Source: Pseudomonas sp. S31
GTDB lineage: Bacteria > Pseudomonadota > Gammaproteobacteria > Pseudomonadales > Pseudomonadaceae
Length of the DNA: 64,000 bases
Direction: 5' to 3'
NCBI RefSeq assembly: GCF_016648105.1
Contig: NZ_JACVVE010000009.1
Location: forward strand, 1-64,000
Made by a program: the position numbers and the translations under genes. Under the pieces are notes generated by a model that made no database searches, was not told where the DNA came from, and saw only the letters and a program-made list of their open reading frames with translations. Positions 36,256 to 45,255 of this stretch are shown here, piece after piece. Each line of letters begins with the position of its first letter. Position 1 is the first letter of the stretch.

Positions 36256-37464
36256 ATGGCCAACCCAGGTTCGCCGCGCCGCTTTGCGCGCATCGATCGT
36301 CTCCCCCCCTACGTCTTCAACATCACCGCCGAGCTCAAGATGGCCGCCCGCCGCCGTGGCGAGGACATCATCGACCTGAGCATGGGCAACCCTGATGGTG
36401 CCACGCCGCCGCACATCGTCGAAAAGCTCGTGCAGGTTGCCCAGCGCGACGACACCCATGGCTACTCCACCTCCCGCGGCATCCCACGCCTGCGTCGAGC
36501 CATCTCCAACTGGTACAAGGAACGCTACGAGGTCGAGATCGACCCGGAAAGCGAAGCCATCGTCACCATCGGCTCGAAAGAGGGCCTGGCGCACCTGATG
36601 CTCGGCACCCTCGATCATGGCGATACCGTGCTGGTGCCAAACCCCAGCTATCCGATCCACATCTACGGCGCTGTCATCGCGGGTGCCCAAGTGCGTTCGG
36701 TGCCTCTGGTGCCTGGCGTGGACTTCTTCAACGAGCTGGAGCGGGCGATCCGCGAGTCGATCCCCAAGCCGAAGATGATGATTCTCGGCTTTCCGTCCAA
36801 CCCTACCGCCCAGTGCGTGGAACTGGACTTCTTCGAGCGCGTAGTGGCGCTGGCCAAGCAGTACGATGTGCTGGTGGTGCACGATCTGGCCTACGCCGAC
36901 ATCGTCTACGACGGCTGGAAGGCGCCCTCGATCATGCAGGTGCCGGGCGCCAAGGACATCGCGGTGGAGTTCTTCACCCTGTCCAAGAGCTACAACATGG
37001 CTGGCTGGCGCATCGGCTTCATGGTTGGCAACCCCGAGCTGGTCAGTGCCCTGGCGCGCATCAAGAGCTACCACGACTACGGCACCTTCACGCCGTTGCA
37101 GGTCGCGGCCATTGCCGCGCTGGAAGGCGACCAGCAGTGCGTACGCGATATCGCCGAGCAGTATCGCCAGCGGCGCAACCTGCTGGTCAAGGGGCTGCAC
37201 GAGCTGGGCTGGATGGTCGAGAACCCCAAGGCGTCGATGTACGTCTGGGCGAAGATCCCGCAGCAGTACGCGCACCTGGGCTCGCTGGAGTTCTCCAAGA
37301 AGCTGCTGGCCGAGGCCAAGGTCTGCGTATCGCCGGGCATCGGTTTCGGCGACTACGGTGACGACCACGTGCGCTTCGCCCTGATCGAGAACCAGGACCG
37401 TATTCGCCAGGCGATCCGCGGCATCCGGCAGATGTTCCGGGCTGACGGGCTGGCCCGCAAGTAA
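36256..37464 (+). CDS. alaC: Alanine-forming aminotransferase AlaC
   Basis: This 402-residue class I/II aminotransferase uses pyridoxal phosphate, with the cofactor Lys244 in [13 protein letters not shown]. Other family marks are SMGNPDG near the start, PNPSYPIH and FPSNPTAQ. It aligns well with E. coli AlaC (YfdZ), which makes alanine from pyruvate and glutamate. The ATG follows AGAGGAAGCC. It has its own promoter-like and terminator sequences. Confidence 0.88.
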   Translation: MANPGSPRRFARIDRLPPYVFNITAELKMAARRRGEDIIDLSMGNPDGATPPHIVEKLVQVAQRDDTHGYSTSRGIPRLRRAISNWYKERYEVEIDPESEAIVTIGSKEGLAHLMLGTLDHGDTVLVPNPSYPIHIYGAVIAGAQVRSVPLVPGVDFFNELERAIRESIPKPKMMILGFPSNPTAQCVELDFFERVVALAKQYDVLVVHDLAYADIVYDGWKAPSIMQVPGAKDIAVEFFTLSKSYNMAGWRIGFMVGNPELVSALARIKSYHDYGTFTPLQVAAIAALEGDQQCVRDIAEQYRQRRNLLVKGLHELGWMVENPKASMYVWAKIPQQYAHLGSLEFSKKLLAEAKVCVSPGIGFGDYGDDHVRFALIENQDRIRQAIRGIRQMFRADGLARK

Positions 37465-37496
37465 CTGCGATGCAGGGGCCGCAAGGCGGCCCCACT

Positions 37497-37524
37497 GCCA
37501 CCGGATCGGTGGCAATGTTTTTTT
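37497..37524 (+). terminator. Intrinsic terminator of alaC
   Basis: GCCACCG (37497-37503) and CGGTGGC (37507-37513) form a stem with a 3-base loop, followed closely by a T-run (37518-37524). A second GC-rich stem (GGGGCCGC/GCGGCCCC) lies just upstream. Confidence 0.8.
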
Positions 37525-37613
37525 GCTTGCCCCTCTTCTCAGCCGACCTCGGTTGGATTACAAATGGCGCCGCGGGCGAGCCCCGATAACAACAACCTTC
37601 CCTCCGTGCCATC

Positions 37614-37997
37614 ATGTCCGAATACAACCCTTGCCTTGACTGCGGCGCCTGCTGCGGGTTTTTCCGTGTGTCTTTCTTTTGGGGTGAATGCCAGTCTGCC
37701 GGAGGTCTCGTGCCGGATGACCTGGTGGTGCAGATCAACCCCTCCCGTGTTGCCATGATCGGCACCGATGCCAAGCCATGCCGCTGCGTGAGCCTGCAGG
37801 GCGAAATCGGCAAGGACGTGGCCTGTACCATCTACGCCAACCGCTCCAGCCCATGCCGTGAGTTCGAGGCATCGTGGGAAGGCGGGATGCACAACCCCAG
37901 TTGCGACGCTGCCCGGGCGGCCTATGGCCTGCCACCGCTGACCCCGCCGGGGGCCAACGAGCCGCATTGGCCGGACGATGGGGCCGAGGTGGCCTGA
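37614..37997 (+). CDS. YkgJ-family cysteine cluster protein
   Basis: This 127-residue protein has the YkgJ/UPF0153 metal-cluster pattern: CLDCGACC at the start, a second cysteine pair (CRCVS), then CTIYANRSSPCREF. Such proteins are thought to bind zinc or an iron-sulphur cluster; no reaction is established. A ten-cysteine content in 127 residues is high but normal for the family. It appears to be monocistronic. Confidence 0.85.
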   Translation: MSEYNPCLDCGACCGFFRVSFFWGECQSAGGLVPDDLVVQINPSRVAMIGTDAKPCRCVSLQGEIGKDVACTIYANRSSPCREFEASWEGGMHNPSCDAARAAYGLPPLTPPGANEPHWPDDGAEVA

Positions 37998-38007
37998 TCC
38001 GGACTGG

Positions 38008-38035
38008 CCCAATCGCCGGCGTGCCGGCGATTGGG
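38008..38035. terminator. Perfect 13-bp hairpin after the YkgJ-family gene
   Basis: CCCAATCGCCGGC (38008-38020) and GCCGGCGATTGGG (38023-38035) are perfect reverse complements with a 2-base loop. There is no T-run. It is probably the 3' end of the preceding transcript. Confidence 0.55.
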
Positions 38036-38097
38036 TGCGACAATCCGCCGCTTGACGTTAAACTGTCATCTCCTCAGCCATGGACAGGAGATCCGGC

Positions 38098-38661
38098 GTG
38101 ACCCCACCCCGCAATTTCCCCAGTGACCTCTGCCTCGACAGCCCGCGCCTGCAACTGCGCCCCATGCGCCACGCCGATGCCGCGCAATGGCTGGCGATCA
38201 TGGCCGACCCCGAGGTCATGCGCTACTGGCACCATGCGCCGTGGCAGGACCTGGCCGAAGCCCAGAGCGCCCTGGCGGCGGACCGCGAAGCCTATGCCAA
38301 CGGCGACCAGCTCAAGCTCGGCATGTACCGCCGCGACAACGGTGAGTTGATTGGCATGGTTCAGTTGTTCAACATCGATGATGTTTCCCGCCGCGGCGAG
38401 ATCGGCTATTGCCTGGCCAGTGCGGTGCAGGGCAGGGGCTACATGGATGAAGCGCTCACCTGCTTCATCGACTACCTCGCCCACACCCTGCACATGCGCC
38501 GCCTGGAAGGCGAGATCGACCCACGTAACCAGGGTTCGGCGCGCACTCTCGAACGCCAGGGCTTCGTCTTGGAAGGCACTTTGCGGGCGCGGTGGTGCGT
38601 CGCCGGCGAGTTGTCCGACTCGGGGATCTACGGGTTGCTGCTCGAACCGCCTGTCGCCTGA
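38098..38661 (+). CDS. GNAT-family N-acetyltransferase (RimJ/RimL type)
   Basis: This 187-residue protein has the RimJ/RimL-type layout: LDSPRLQLRPMRHADAAQW at the N-terminus, the acyl-CoA-binding QGRGYMDEAL segment and the closing EIDPRNQGSARTLERQGFVLEGTLR. The GTG at 38098 is chosen because ACAGGAG sits 7-8 bases upstream; an in-frame ATG at 38080 has no such site. The target could be a protein N-terminus, an amino acid or an antibiotic-like amine. Confidence 0.85.
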   Translation: MTPPRNFPSDLCLDSPRLQLRPMRHADAAQWLAIMADPEVMRYWHHAPWQDLAEAQSALAADREAYANGDQLKLGMYRRDNGELIGMVQLFNIDDVSRRGEIGYCLASAVQGRGYMDEALTCFIDYLAHTLHMRRLEGEIDPRNQGSARTLERQGFVLEGTLRARWCVAGELSDSGIYGLLLEPPVA

Positions 38662-38714
38662 CGCCATCGTACGGTATGGTCGGCATTTCTCACGACCTGA
38701 CGCGGAGCGAACGT

Positions 38715-39254
38715 TTGCCAGCCTTTTACATCGCCATCAGCCTCGCCCTGTACTTGCTCAGCCTGGCGTTCGATGGCGCCCTGATGGGGGGCGGGCGGCA
38801 TATGCCGGCCTTGCAGATGCTGCTGTACGGGCCCTGGGGCGTGCCCTTCGGATTGTTCCAGTGGTTCGCCAACCCGTTGCTGGCCGTGGCGATCCTGGCC
38901 CATCGGCGGTTTCGCCGGTTGGCCCTGGTGCTGGGCTTGGCAGCCCTGTACCTGGCGGCCAGCAGCCTGGGTATCGAACGGCTGCCCGATAACCTGAGTT
39001 ACGCGTTCCACGACCTCACCGGCTTCGGTGCCGGTTTCTACCTGTGGTTGCTGGCGCTGCTGGTGTTCTGCGCCGGCCAGGCCTGGCAATGCTGGCAGGC
39101 CCGCAGCGCTGCGGATGTGCCGGGTTGGCACTGGCTCGACGTGGTACTGATCGCGGCGTTGGCGGTGACGTTGTATGCCGCCACGCAGATGCCGGCGTTG
39201 CGCTTCGAGCCGGGCAAGGTGCTGATGCCGCCTGAGCCGGCACAGACGCTTTGA
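38715..39254 (+). CDS. Small integral membrane protein, unknown
   Basis: This 179-residue protein has about five hydrophobic segments and no recognised motif. The TTG at 38715 is preferred, as GCGGAG lies 7 bases before it and the first membrane helix begins right after; an ATG at 38676 in frame has no ribosome binding site. It lies between the acetyltransferase and the LprI-like gene, with gaps of 53 and 22 bp, and may share a transcript with both. Confidence 0.65.
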   Translation: MPAFYIAISLALYLLSLAFDGALMGGGRHMPALQMLLYGPWGVPFGLFQWFANPLLAVAILAHRRFRRLALVLGLAALYLAASSLGIERLPDNLSYAFHDLTGFGAGFYLWLLALLVFCAGQAWQCWQARSAADVPGWHWLDVVLIAALAVTLYAATQMPALRFEPGKVLMPPEPAQTL

Positions 39255-39276
39255 TGTTCACCTGGAGGGATACTCG

Positions 39277-39663
39277 ATGAACAAGCGACACCTGATCGGC
39301 TTTGCGCTGGCCTGCCTGGCTCCGCTGGCCATGGCCGAGGACAACTCTGCGGCCTACACGCAATGCATGGACAAGGCGTCCAGTACCGTGGCCATGAGCA
39401 GTTGTATCCAGGCCGAGACCCAGCTGCAGGATGAGCGGCTGAACCGCGTGTACAAACAGTTGATGACCAAGCTCGATACCGGCCCGAAGAAGAGCCTGCG
39501 CGATGTGCAGCGCCAGTGGATCGCCTATCGCGACGCCAATTGCAAATTCCATGTGCAGGCCAGCGGAGGGACCATGGCGCAACTGGAAGGGGGCATGTGC
39601 GTGCTGGATCTGACCCGCGAGCGTGGTGCGGAGCTTGAGAGGGTGCTTAGCCCTGGCCAGTGA
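39277..39663 (+). CDS. LprI-like secreted protein (DUF1311)
   Basis: This 128-residue protein has a signal peptide (cut after AMA). It has the PF07007 pattern of paired cysteines and helices (MSSCIQAETQLQDERLNRVYKQL, QRQWIAYRDANCKF). Members include the mycobacterial lysozyme inhibitor LprI, so a periplasmic role against lysozyme is possible but unproven. The ATG follows CTGGAGGG. Confidence 0.82.
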   Translation: MNKRHLIGFALACLAPLAMAEDNSAAYTQCMDKASSTVAMSSCIQAETQLQDERLNRVYKQLMTKLDTGPKKSLRDVQRQWIAYRDANCKFHVQASGGTMAQLEGGMCVLDLTRERGAELERVLSPGQ

Positions 39664-39686
39664 TGATGCCGAGGTTTTGAACCGTT

Positions 39687-40793
39687 CTACAGGGACCGTG
39701 CTTCGCGGGCTCTGAGGTACTCACGCACTTCCACGCCATCGCCGGCGAACTCGATGCGCTCAGCCTTGGCCTCGCGCTGGTAGGCGTACATCGGGTCGTA
39801 GTACTCCTTCAGCAAGCCTTCGATCCAGCCCCGGTGCAGATCCACCGTGCCGCTGCGCTGCTGCTCTTCCAAGGCTTGGCGCAGGATCTCCGACAACCGC
39901 TGGAAGCGCTCGCCGCCCAGGCGCTTGTGGATGTTGTTCATGCTCTGCAGCATCCGCTCGGCGAACAGCCGGCGGCCCTGTTCCTCGCCATGCACGTCGA
40001 TGAACTCGGCGCACAGGTTGATCACGTAGTCGCGCAGGATGCGATCGACCCGGTTGTCGAAACTGTCCTCGAGCCACACCATCGGGTAGTGTCGCATGCC
40101 CTGGTACAACGCCAGCGGCACCGAGCAGCTGCCGACGATACGGCCCTCGTCTTCGAGCACGAACTGCTCGACGCCCCGGGCGCGTTTTTTCAGCAGGTCG
40201 ATGGCCAGCTTGTTCTCGAAGTCGATCTGCGCCGGCTGCGCGGTGGCGCGCTTGCCGAAGCTCGAGCCACGGTGGTTGGCGTGGCCTTCGAGGTCCAGCA
40301 CGTTGTTCAACTGGTGCAGCACGTCGGTCTTGCCGGTGCCGGTCAGGCCACCGACCAGCACGAAATCGCATTGGTCCACGGCTTGCTGGGTAGTCTCCAG
40401 CAGGAAAGTCCGCAACGCCTTGTAGCCCCCCTTGATGCGCGGGTAGTCGATGCCGGCCTCATCGCGCAGCCATTGCTGCACGATCAGCGAACGCAGGCCG
40501 CCACGGAAGCAGTACAGGTAACCGTCCGGGTGCGCCTTGGCGAAGCTGGCCCAGGCATGCAGGCGTTCACGCTTGGTGGCGCCGCTGACCAGCTGGTGGC
40601 CGAGGGTGATGGCGGCGGCCTGGCCCTGCTGCTTGTAGCAGATGCCGACCTTCTGCCGCTCCTGGTCGTTCATCAGCGGCAGGTTGACGGTGCCAGGGAA
40701 GGCACCCTTGACGAATTCGATGGGCGCACGCATGTCCATCATCGGCGCGTCATCGAGGAACAGTTGGCGGAAGTCGGTGCAGTCGGGGCGCAT
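39687..40793 (-). CDS. selU: tRNA 2-selenouridine synthase
   Basis: This 368-residue enzyme, also called MnmH or YbbB, replaces the sulphur of 2-thiouridine at the wobble base with selenium from selenophosphate, via a geranylated intermediate. The rhodanese domain carries the catalytic Cys95 in YCFRGGLRS. The P-loop domain has GLTGTGKT (149-156). The ATG at 40793 overlaps the selD stop by one base (TGATG), indicating translational coupling. It uses the product of the adjacent selD. Confidence 0.94.
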   Translation of the reverse strand: MRPDCTDFRQLFLDDAPMMDMRAPIEFVKGAFPGTVNLPLMNDQERQKVGICYKQQGQAAAITLGHQLVSGATKRERLHAWASFAKAHPDGYLYCFRGGLRSLIVQQWLRDEAGIDYPRIKGGYKALRTFLLETTQQAVDQCDFVLVGGLTGTGKTDVLHQLNNVLDLEGHANHRGSSFGKRATAQPAQIDFENKLAIDLLKKRARGVEQFVLEDEGRIVGSCSVPLALYQGMRHYPMVWLEDSFDNRVDRILRDYVINLCAEFIDVHGEEQGRRLFAERMLQSMNNIHKRLGGERFQRLSEILRQALEEQQRSGTVDLHRGWIEGLLKEYYDPMYAYQREAKAERIEFAGDGVEVREYLRAREARSL

Positions 40794-41827
40794 CAATTCA
40801 CCTCGACCGCGTGGCTCTGTCGCTCGACCAACTGGCCGATCGGCGACAGCTGCAGGCCGAGCTCGGCGGCCACCGCAAGGAACTCGGCTTCGCCCTCGGG
40901 CGTCACCGCCACCAGCAGGCCACCGCTGGTCTGCGGGTCGCACAGCAAGTGTTTCTGCTCGTCGCTCAAGGCGCCGAGCTTGTGCCCGTAGCTGTCGAAA
41001 TTGCGCAGGGTGCCCCCGGGGATGCAACCTTCGGCCAGGTAGTGCTCGACGCTCGGCAGGCGGGGCACCGCGGCGTAGTCGAGCAGTGCGGTGAGGCCGC
41101 TGCCTTCAGCCAGTTCGACCAAGTGGCCGAGCAGGCCGAAGCCGGTCACGTCGGTCATTGCCGTGACCCCGGCGAGCTTGCCGAAGCGGCTGCCCGGGGT
41201 ATTGAGGGTGCACATCCAGTCACGCGCCAGGCCCTGATCCTGCTCGCGCAACTTGGCCTTCTTCTCGGCAGTGGTGAGAATGCCGATGCCCAGCGGTTTG
41301 GTCAGGTACAGGCGGCAGCCGGCACTGGCGGTATCGTTGCGCTTGAGGTGGCGCTTGCTGACCACGCCGGTCACGGCCAGGCCGAAGATCGGCTCGGGGG
41401 CGTCGATGGAGTGGCCGCCGGCCAGCGGGATGCCGGCTTCGGCGCAGACGGCGCGGCCCCCGCGGATCACCTCGCGGGCGACTTCCGGCGGCAATACGTT
41501 GACCGGCCAGCCGAGAATGGCGATGGCCATCAGCGGGTCGCCGCCCATGGCGTAGATGTCGCTGATGGCGTTGGTCGCGGCGATGCGGCCGAAGTCGTAC
41601 GGGTCATCGACGATCGGCATGAAGAAATCGGTGGTCGAGACCACCCCGCGTTCGTCGTCCAGGGCATACACGGCGGCGTCGTCACGCGAGGCGTTGCCGA
41701 CCCACAGCTTAGGGTCCAGGGCCTGGGCGCCGCTTTCGGCGAGGATCACGTCCAGCACCTTGGGGGAAATCTTGCAACCACAGCCGGCACCGTGACTGTA
41801 CTGGGTCAGGCGAATCGGTTCGCTCAT
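40793..41827 (-). CDS. selD: Selenophosphate synthetase (selenide, water dikinase)
   Basis: This 344-residue enzyme makes selenophosphate from selenide and ATP. The active segment is SHGAGCGCK with Cys16 and Lys19, equivalent to Cys17 and Lys20 of E. coli; it has Cys, not selenocysteine. The ATG at 41827 has GAGG just upstream. It is first of the selD-selU pair, driven by an extended -10 promoter with a dyad behind it. No selA or selB is in the window, so the visible selenium sink is tRNA. Confidence 0.95.
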   Translation of the reverse strand: MSEPIRLTQYSHGAGCGCKISPKVLDVILAESGAQALDPKLWVGNASRDDAAVYALDDERGVVSTTDFFMPIVDDPYDFGRIAATNAISDIYAMGGDPLMAIAILGWPVNVLPPEVAREVIRGGRAVCAEAGIPLAGGHSIDAPEPIFGLAVTGVVSKRHLKRNDTASAGCRLYLTKPLGIGILTTAEKKAKLREQDQGLARDWMCTLNTPGSRFGKLAGVTAMTDVTGFGLLGHLVELAEGSGLTALLDYAAVPRLPSVEHYLAEGCIPGGTLRNFDSYGHKLGALSDEQKHLLCDPQTSGGLLVAVTPEGEAEFLAVAAELGLQLSPIGQLVERQSHAVEVN

Positions 41828-41860
41828 ACGCACCTCTGTGGGCAGATGAATGATTGCGCG

Positions 41861-41883
41861 ATTGTAGCAAAGCTGGCCTTTGC
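41861..41883 (-). promoter_or_regulatory. Extended -10 promoter of selD with adjoining dyad
   Basis: On the minus strand TTTGCTACAAT gives a TGn extended -10 with TACAAT (41861-41866). Directly upstream lies a perfect dyad GCAAAG-N5-CTTTGC (41867-41883). It fills the -35 spacer and is central between the divergent selD and transporter genes, so it may be an operator for both. Confidence 0.5.
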
Positions 41884-41956
41884 GCCCGTGACTCTTATAC
41901 TTCCCAGCGTCGGCGCGTTGCCGGCACCAGCCCCGCTATCGAACCGGAGAACTCCC

Positions 41957-42811
41957 ATGCTCAAACGCCCTATGGCGCTCGCCGCCGGCCTCGTGCTGTC
42001 CTGCTGTGCCGTTGTCGCCCAGGCGGCTGACACCCTGCGAGTCAGCGCCATCCCCGACGAAGCGCCGACCGAACTGCTGCGCAAGTTCAAGCCGCTGGGC
42101 GAGTACCTGTCCAAGCGATTGGGCATGGAGGTGAAGTTCGTGCCGGTGGCCGACTACCCGGCGGTGGTCGAATCGCTGGCCAGCGATCGCCTGGACATGG
42201 CCTGGCTGGGCGGTTTCACCTTCGTCCAGGTGCACCTCAAGGACCCCACCGCCACGCCTCTGGTGCAGCGTGAGCAGGACGCGCAGTTCACCTCCAAGTT
42301 CATCACCGCCAACCCTGAGGTGAAGAGCCTGGCCGACCTCAAGGGCAAGTCGTTCGCGTTCGGTTCGATTTCGTCCACCTCGGGCAGCCTGATGCCGCGC
42401 TACTTCATGCTCAAGGAAGACAACATCAAGCCCGAGAGCTACTTCGGCCGGGTGGCCTATTCCGGTGCCCACGATGCGACCGTGGCCTGGGTCCAGGCCG
42501 GCAAGGTCGACGGCGGCGTGCTCAACGCCAGCGTGTGGCAGAAGCTGGTCGATGCCGGCAAGGTCGACACCAGCAAGGTGAAGGTGTTCGCCACCACGCC
42601 GGCCTATTACGACTACAACTGGACCGTGCGCGGCAACATGGACCCGGCGCTGAAAGAGAAGATCAAGAAGGCCTTCCTCGACCTCGATCCGGCCAACCCT
42701 GAGCACAAGGCGATCCTCGACCTGCAGGCTGCCAGCCGTTTCATCGAGACCAAGCCAGAGAACTACGCGGGCACCGAGCAAGCGGCACGCGAGGCCGGCC
42801 TGCTCAAGTGA
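41957..42811 (+). CDS. Putative selenate ABC transporter, binding protein
   Basis: This 284-residue PhnD-like periplasmic binding protein has a signal peptide cut after AQA (about residue 23) and the family core LRVSAIPDEAPTELLRKF and FGSISSTSGSLMPRYFM. A TIGRFAM family of this type is named putative selenate ABC transporter binding protein because its members sit beside selD and selU, as here. The ATG follows CCGGAG. It could instead bind phosphonate, phosphite or another oxyanion; the location favours a selenium species. Confidence 0.82.
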   Translation: MLKRPMALAAGLVLSCCAVVAQAADTLRVSAIPDEAPTELLRKFKPLGEYLSKRLGMEVKFVPVADYPAVVESLASDRLDMAWLGGFTFVQVHLKDPTATPLVQREQDAQFTSKFITANPEVKSLADLKGKSFAFGSISSTSGSLMPRYFMLKEDNIKPESYFGRVAYSGAHDATVAWVQAGKVDGGVLNASVWQKLVDAGKVDTSKVKVFATTPAYYDYNWTVRGNMDPALKEKIKKAFLDLDPANPEHKAILDLQAASRFIETKPENYAGTEQAAREAGLLK

Positions 42812-43602
42812 CTATCCATGTACAAGGCGCCGGCCTGCGCCATGGCCAGGTTCGCGCGCTCGACGGGGTCAGCCTGGGTGTCGAGCAGGGCGAACGGGTG
42901 GCGATCATCGGCCCGTCCGGGGCTGGCAAGTCCAGCCTGCTGCACCTGATGGCCACTGCCGTGCAACCCAGCAGCGGGCACCTGGAGCTGTTCGGTGAGC
43001 AGCCCTGGGCGTTGTCGGCCGGGGCCCGGCAACGCCTGCGCGCGCGTGTCGGCCTGGTGCACCAGGCGCCACCGCTGCCACCGCGCCAGCGGGTGGTCAC
43101 CGCGGTACTGGCCGGGCGCCTGGGGCAGTGGAGCACGCTTCGCGGCTTGCTTAACCTGGTGTACCCGACCGATGTCCCGGGGGTGCGCCAGGTACTGGCT
43201 GAACTGGGTCTGGCGGACAAGCTGTTCGTGCAGTGCGGTCAGTTGTCCGGCGGCCAGTTGCAGCGCGTCGGCATCGCCCGGGCGCTGTACCAGCGCCCCG
43301 AGATACTGCTGACCGACGAACCGGTGTCGGCGATGGACCCGGTGCTCGCCGACCACAGCCTGGCGCTGCTCAACCGCCATGCCCAGGCCAACGGCGTCAC
43401 CCTGGTGGCCAGCCTGCATGCGGTCGATCTGGCGTTGGCGCACTTTCCACGGGTCATCGGCATTCGTGAAGGCAAGGTGGCGTTCGACTGCCCGGCCGAG
43501 GCGGTGACCGAGGTCTTGCTCGATGCGCTGTATGCCAACGAGCAGCTTGCATCACATCAGGTCCAGGGGCCGACCCTGAGCGTGCAGATTCCACGATGCT
43601 GA
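42808..43602 (+). CDS. Putative selenate ABC transporter, ATPase
   Basis: This 264-residue PhnC-like ATPase has Walker A GPSGAGKSS, signature LSGGQLQR, Walker B ILLTDEPVSAMDP and switch His in ASLHAVD. The GTG start overlaps the binding-protein stop (GTGA). It energises the two permeases downstream, whose genes also overlap. Confidence 0.88.
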   Translation: MTIHVQGAGLRHGQVRALDGVSLGVEQGERVAIIGPSGAGKSSLLHLMATAVQPSSGHLELFGEQPWALSAGARQRLRARVGLVHQAPPLPPRQRVVTAVLAGRLGQWSTLRGLLNLVYPTDVPGVRQVLAELGLADKLFVQCGQLSGGQLQRVGIARALYQRPEILLTDEPVSAMDPVLADHSLALLNRHAQANGVTLVASLHAVDLALAHFPRVIGIREGKVAFDCPAEAVTEVLLDALYANEQLASHQVQGPTLSVQIPRC

Positions 43603-44423
43603 AGGCCGCTACCCGCGACCCGGCAACGTTGCCGCGCGTATTGCTGACCGTGCTGGCCCTGGCTGTGTTATGGCCTGGACTGCGCTTGAGCGAACTGAAT
43701 CCAGGGGTATTGCTGCAGGCGGAGAACCGGCAGCAGATCGCCAGTTTCACCAGTGCCTTCTGGCCTCCGGCGCACGATGCCGATTTCCTCGAATTGCTCT
43801 ACCAATCGACCCTGCAGACCCTGGCCGTGGCCACCGCCGGCATGGCCCTGGCGCTGCTGCTGGCGATTCCCACCAGCCTGCTGGCCAGCCGCGCGCTGTC
43901 GTTGCGCGCGGCCTCCCGTGGCGGGCGTGCCGGCGTTGCCTCCCGGCTGCTGCGTTTGCCGGTGCGCGGCCTGCTGATCTTCCTGCGCAGCGTGCCGGAG
44001 ATCGTCTGGGCGCTGCTGTTCGTGCGCGCGGTGGGCCTGGGACCGACCGCTGGCGTGCTGGCCATCGCCATCACCTACAGCGGCATGCTGGGTAAGGTCT
44101 ACGCCGAAATCTTCGAATCGGTCGACCAGCGCCCGGCGCATGCCTTGCTGCAGGCCGGCAGTGGCCGGCTGGCGGCGTTCTTCTACGGCATCCTGCCCAG
44201 TGCGGCGGCGGAGGTGGTGTCGTACACGGTCTATCGCTGGGAGTGCGCGGTGCGCGCCTCGGTGGTGATGGGCTTCGTGGGCGCAGGCGGGCTGGGGCAG
44301 CAGATCGACCTGTCGATGCGCATGTTCGCCGGCGGCGAGGTGGCGAGCATGCTGCTGGCCTTCCTCGGCCTGGTGCTGTTGGCCGACCTGCTCAGCCGCT
44401 TGTTGCGCGGGAGGCTGGCATGA
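43596..44423 (+). CDS. Putative selenate ABC transporter, permease 1
   Basis: This 275-residue PhnE-like permease has six membrane helices and the coupling loop EIFESVDQRPAHALLQAGSGRLAAF that contacts the ATPase. The start overlaps the ATPase gene by 7 bases, and its stop overlaps permease 2 (ATGA). Confidence 0.86.
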   Translation: MLKAATRDPATLPRVLLTVLALAVLWPGLRLSELNPGVLLQAENRQQIASFTSAFWPPAHDADFLELLYQSTLQTLAVATAGMALALLLAIPTSLLASRALSLRAASRGGRAGVASRLLRLPVRGLLIFLRSVPEIVWALLFVRAVGLGPTAGVLAIAITYSGMLGKVYAEIFESVDQRPAHALLQAGSGRLAAFFYGILPSAAAEVVSYTVYRWECAVRASVVMGFVGAGGLGQQIDLSMRMFAGGEVASMLLAFLGLVLLADLLSRLLRGRLA

Positions 44424-45187
44424 ACCGGGCGATAAACTTTTTGCTGCTGGTAGGTATCGTTGCGGCGGTGGTGGCTTCGTTCGGCTACCTGGAACTGGAC
44501 CTGCATGCGCTGGTTGGCGATGGCGGGCTGGGGCAGATGGGCGAGTATGCCGGCCGCTTCCTGCAGCCTGACCTGTCTGCCGAGCACCTGCGCGCGGTCG
44601 CCCGAGGTGCTCTGGAAACCCTGGCCATGTCGGGGTGGGGGACGTTGCTGGCAATGGCCCTGGGCATGCTTCTCGCGCTGCCGGCGGCCGGGCGCTTTGG
44701 CTGGCCCCTGCAGGCCGCTGCTCGGCTGCTGCTGAACGCCTTGCGGGCCATCCCCGAGCTGGTCTGGGCAGCATTGACGGTGTTGGCCGCAGGGCTCGGC
44801 CCGAATGCCGGTACCCTGGCCCTGGCGTTGCACACGACGGGGGTGTTGGGGCGGTTATTCGCCGAGGCGCTGGAAAACGCACCTGCCGAGCCAGCGGCGG
44901 CCATTCGCCTGCACGGTGGTGGGCAACTGGCGGCGTTCTGTTTCGGCACCTTGCCCAACCTCTGGCCGCAGCTGCTGGCGTACAGCCTGTACCGCTGGGA
45001 GAACAACATCCGCATGGCCAGCGTGCTGGGCTTCGTCGGTGCCGGCGGGTTGGGGCAGATGCTCTACACCACCTTGAGCCTGTTCCAGGAAGCGCAGGCC
45101 AGCACGGTGATCATCGCCATGCTGGTGCTGGTGTTGCTGGTGGATGCGTTCAGCGATGTGCTGCGCCAGCGCTACGTGCGGGCCTGA
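44420..45187 (+). CDS. Putative selenate ABC transporter, permease 2
   Basis: This 255-residue second PhnE-like permease has six helices. The coupling loop is recognisable (EALENAPAEPAAAIRLHGGG), as is the ending with FVGAGGLGQML, shared with permease 1. GGAGG precedes the ATG. The pair presumably forms a heterodimer. It is the last gene of the four-gene unit; a GC hairpin and a degenerate REP follow. Confidence 0.86.
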   Translation: MNRAINFLLLVGIVAAVVASFGYLELDLHALVGDGGLGQMGEYAGRFLQPDLSAEHLRAVARGALETLAMSGWGTLLAMALGMLLALPAAGRFGWPLQAAARLLLNALRAIPELVWAALTVLAAGLGPNAGTLALALHTTGVLGRLFAEALENAPAEPAAAIRLHGGGQLAAFCFGTLPNLWPQLLAYSLYRWENNIRMASVLGFVGAGGLGQMLYTTLSLFQEAQASTVIIAMLVLVLLVDAFSDVLRQRYVRA

Positions 45188-45196
45188 ACGATAGCC

Positions 45197-45240
45197 GGGG
45201 CCGCTGTGCGGCCCATCGCAGGGCAAGCCAGCTCCTACAC
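45197..45240. repeat. Hairpin plus degenerate REP after the ABC operon
   Basis: GGGGCCGC/GCGGCCC (about 45197-45213) is followed by CGCAGGGCAAGCCAGCTCCTACA, a decayed P. putida REP unit. It sits between convergent genes. Confidence 0.5.
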
Positions 45241-45255
45241 AAGAGCGGCCCCCTT

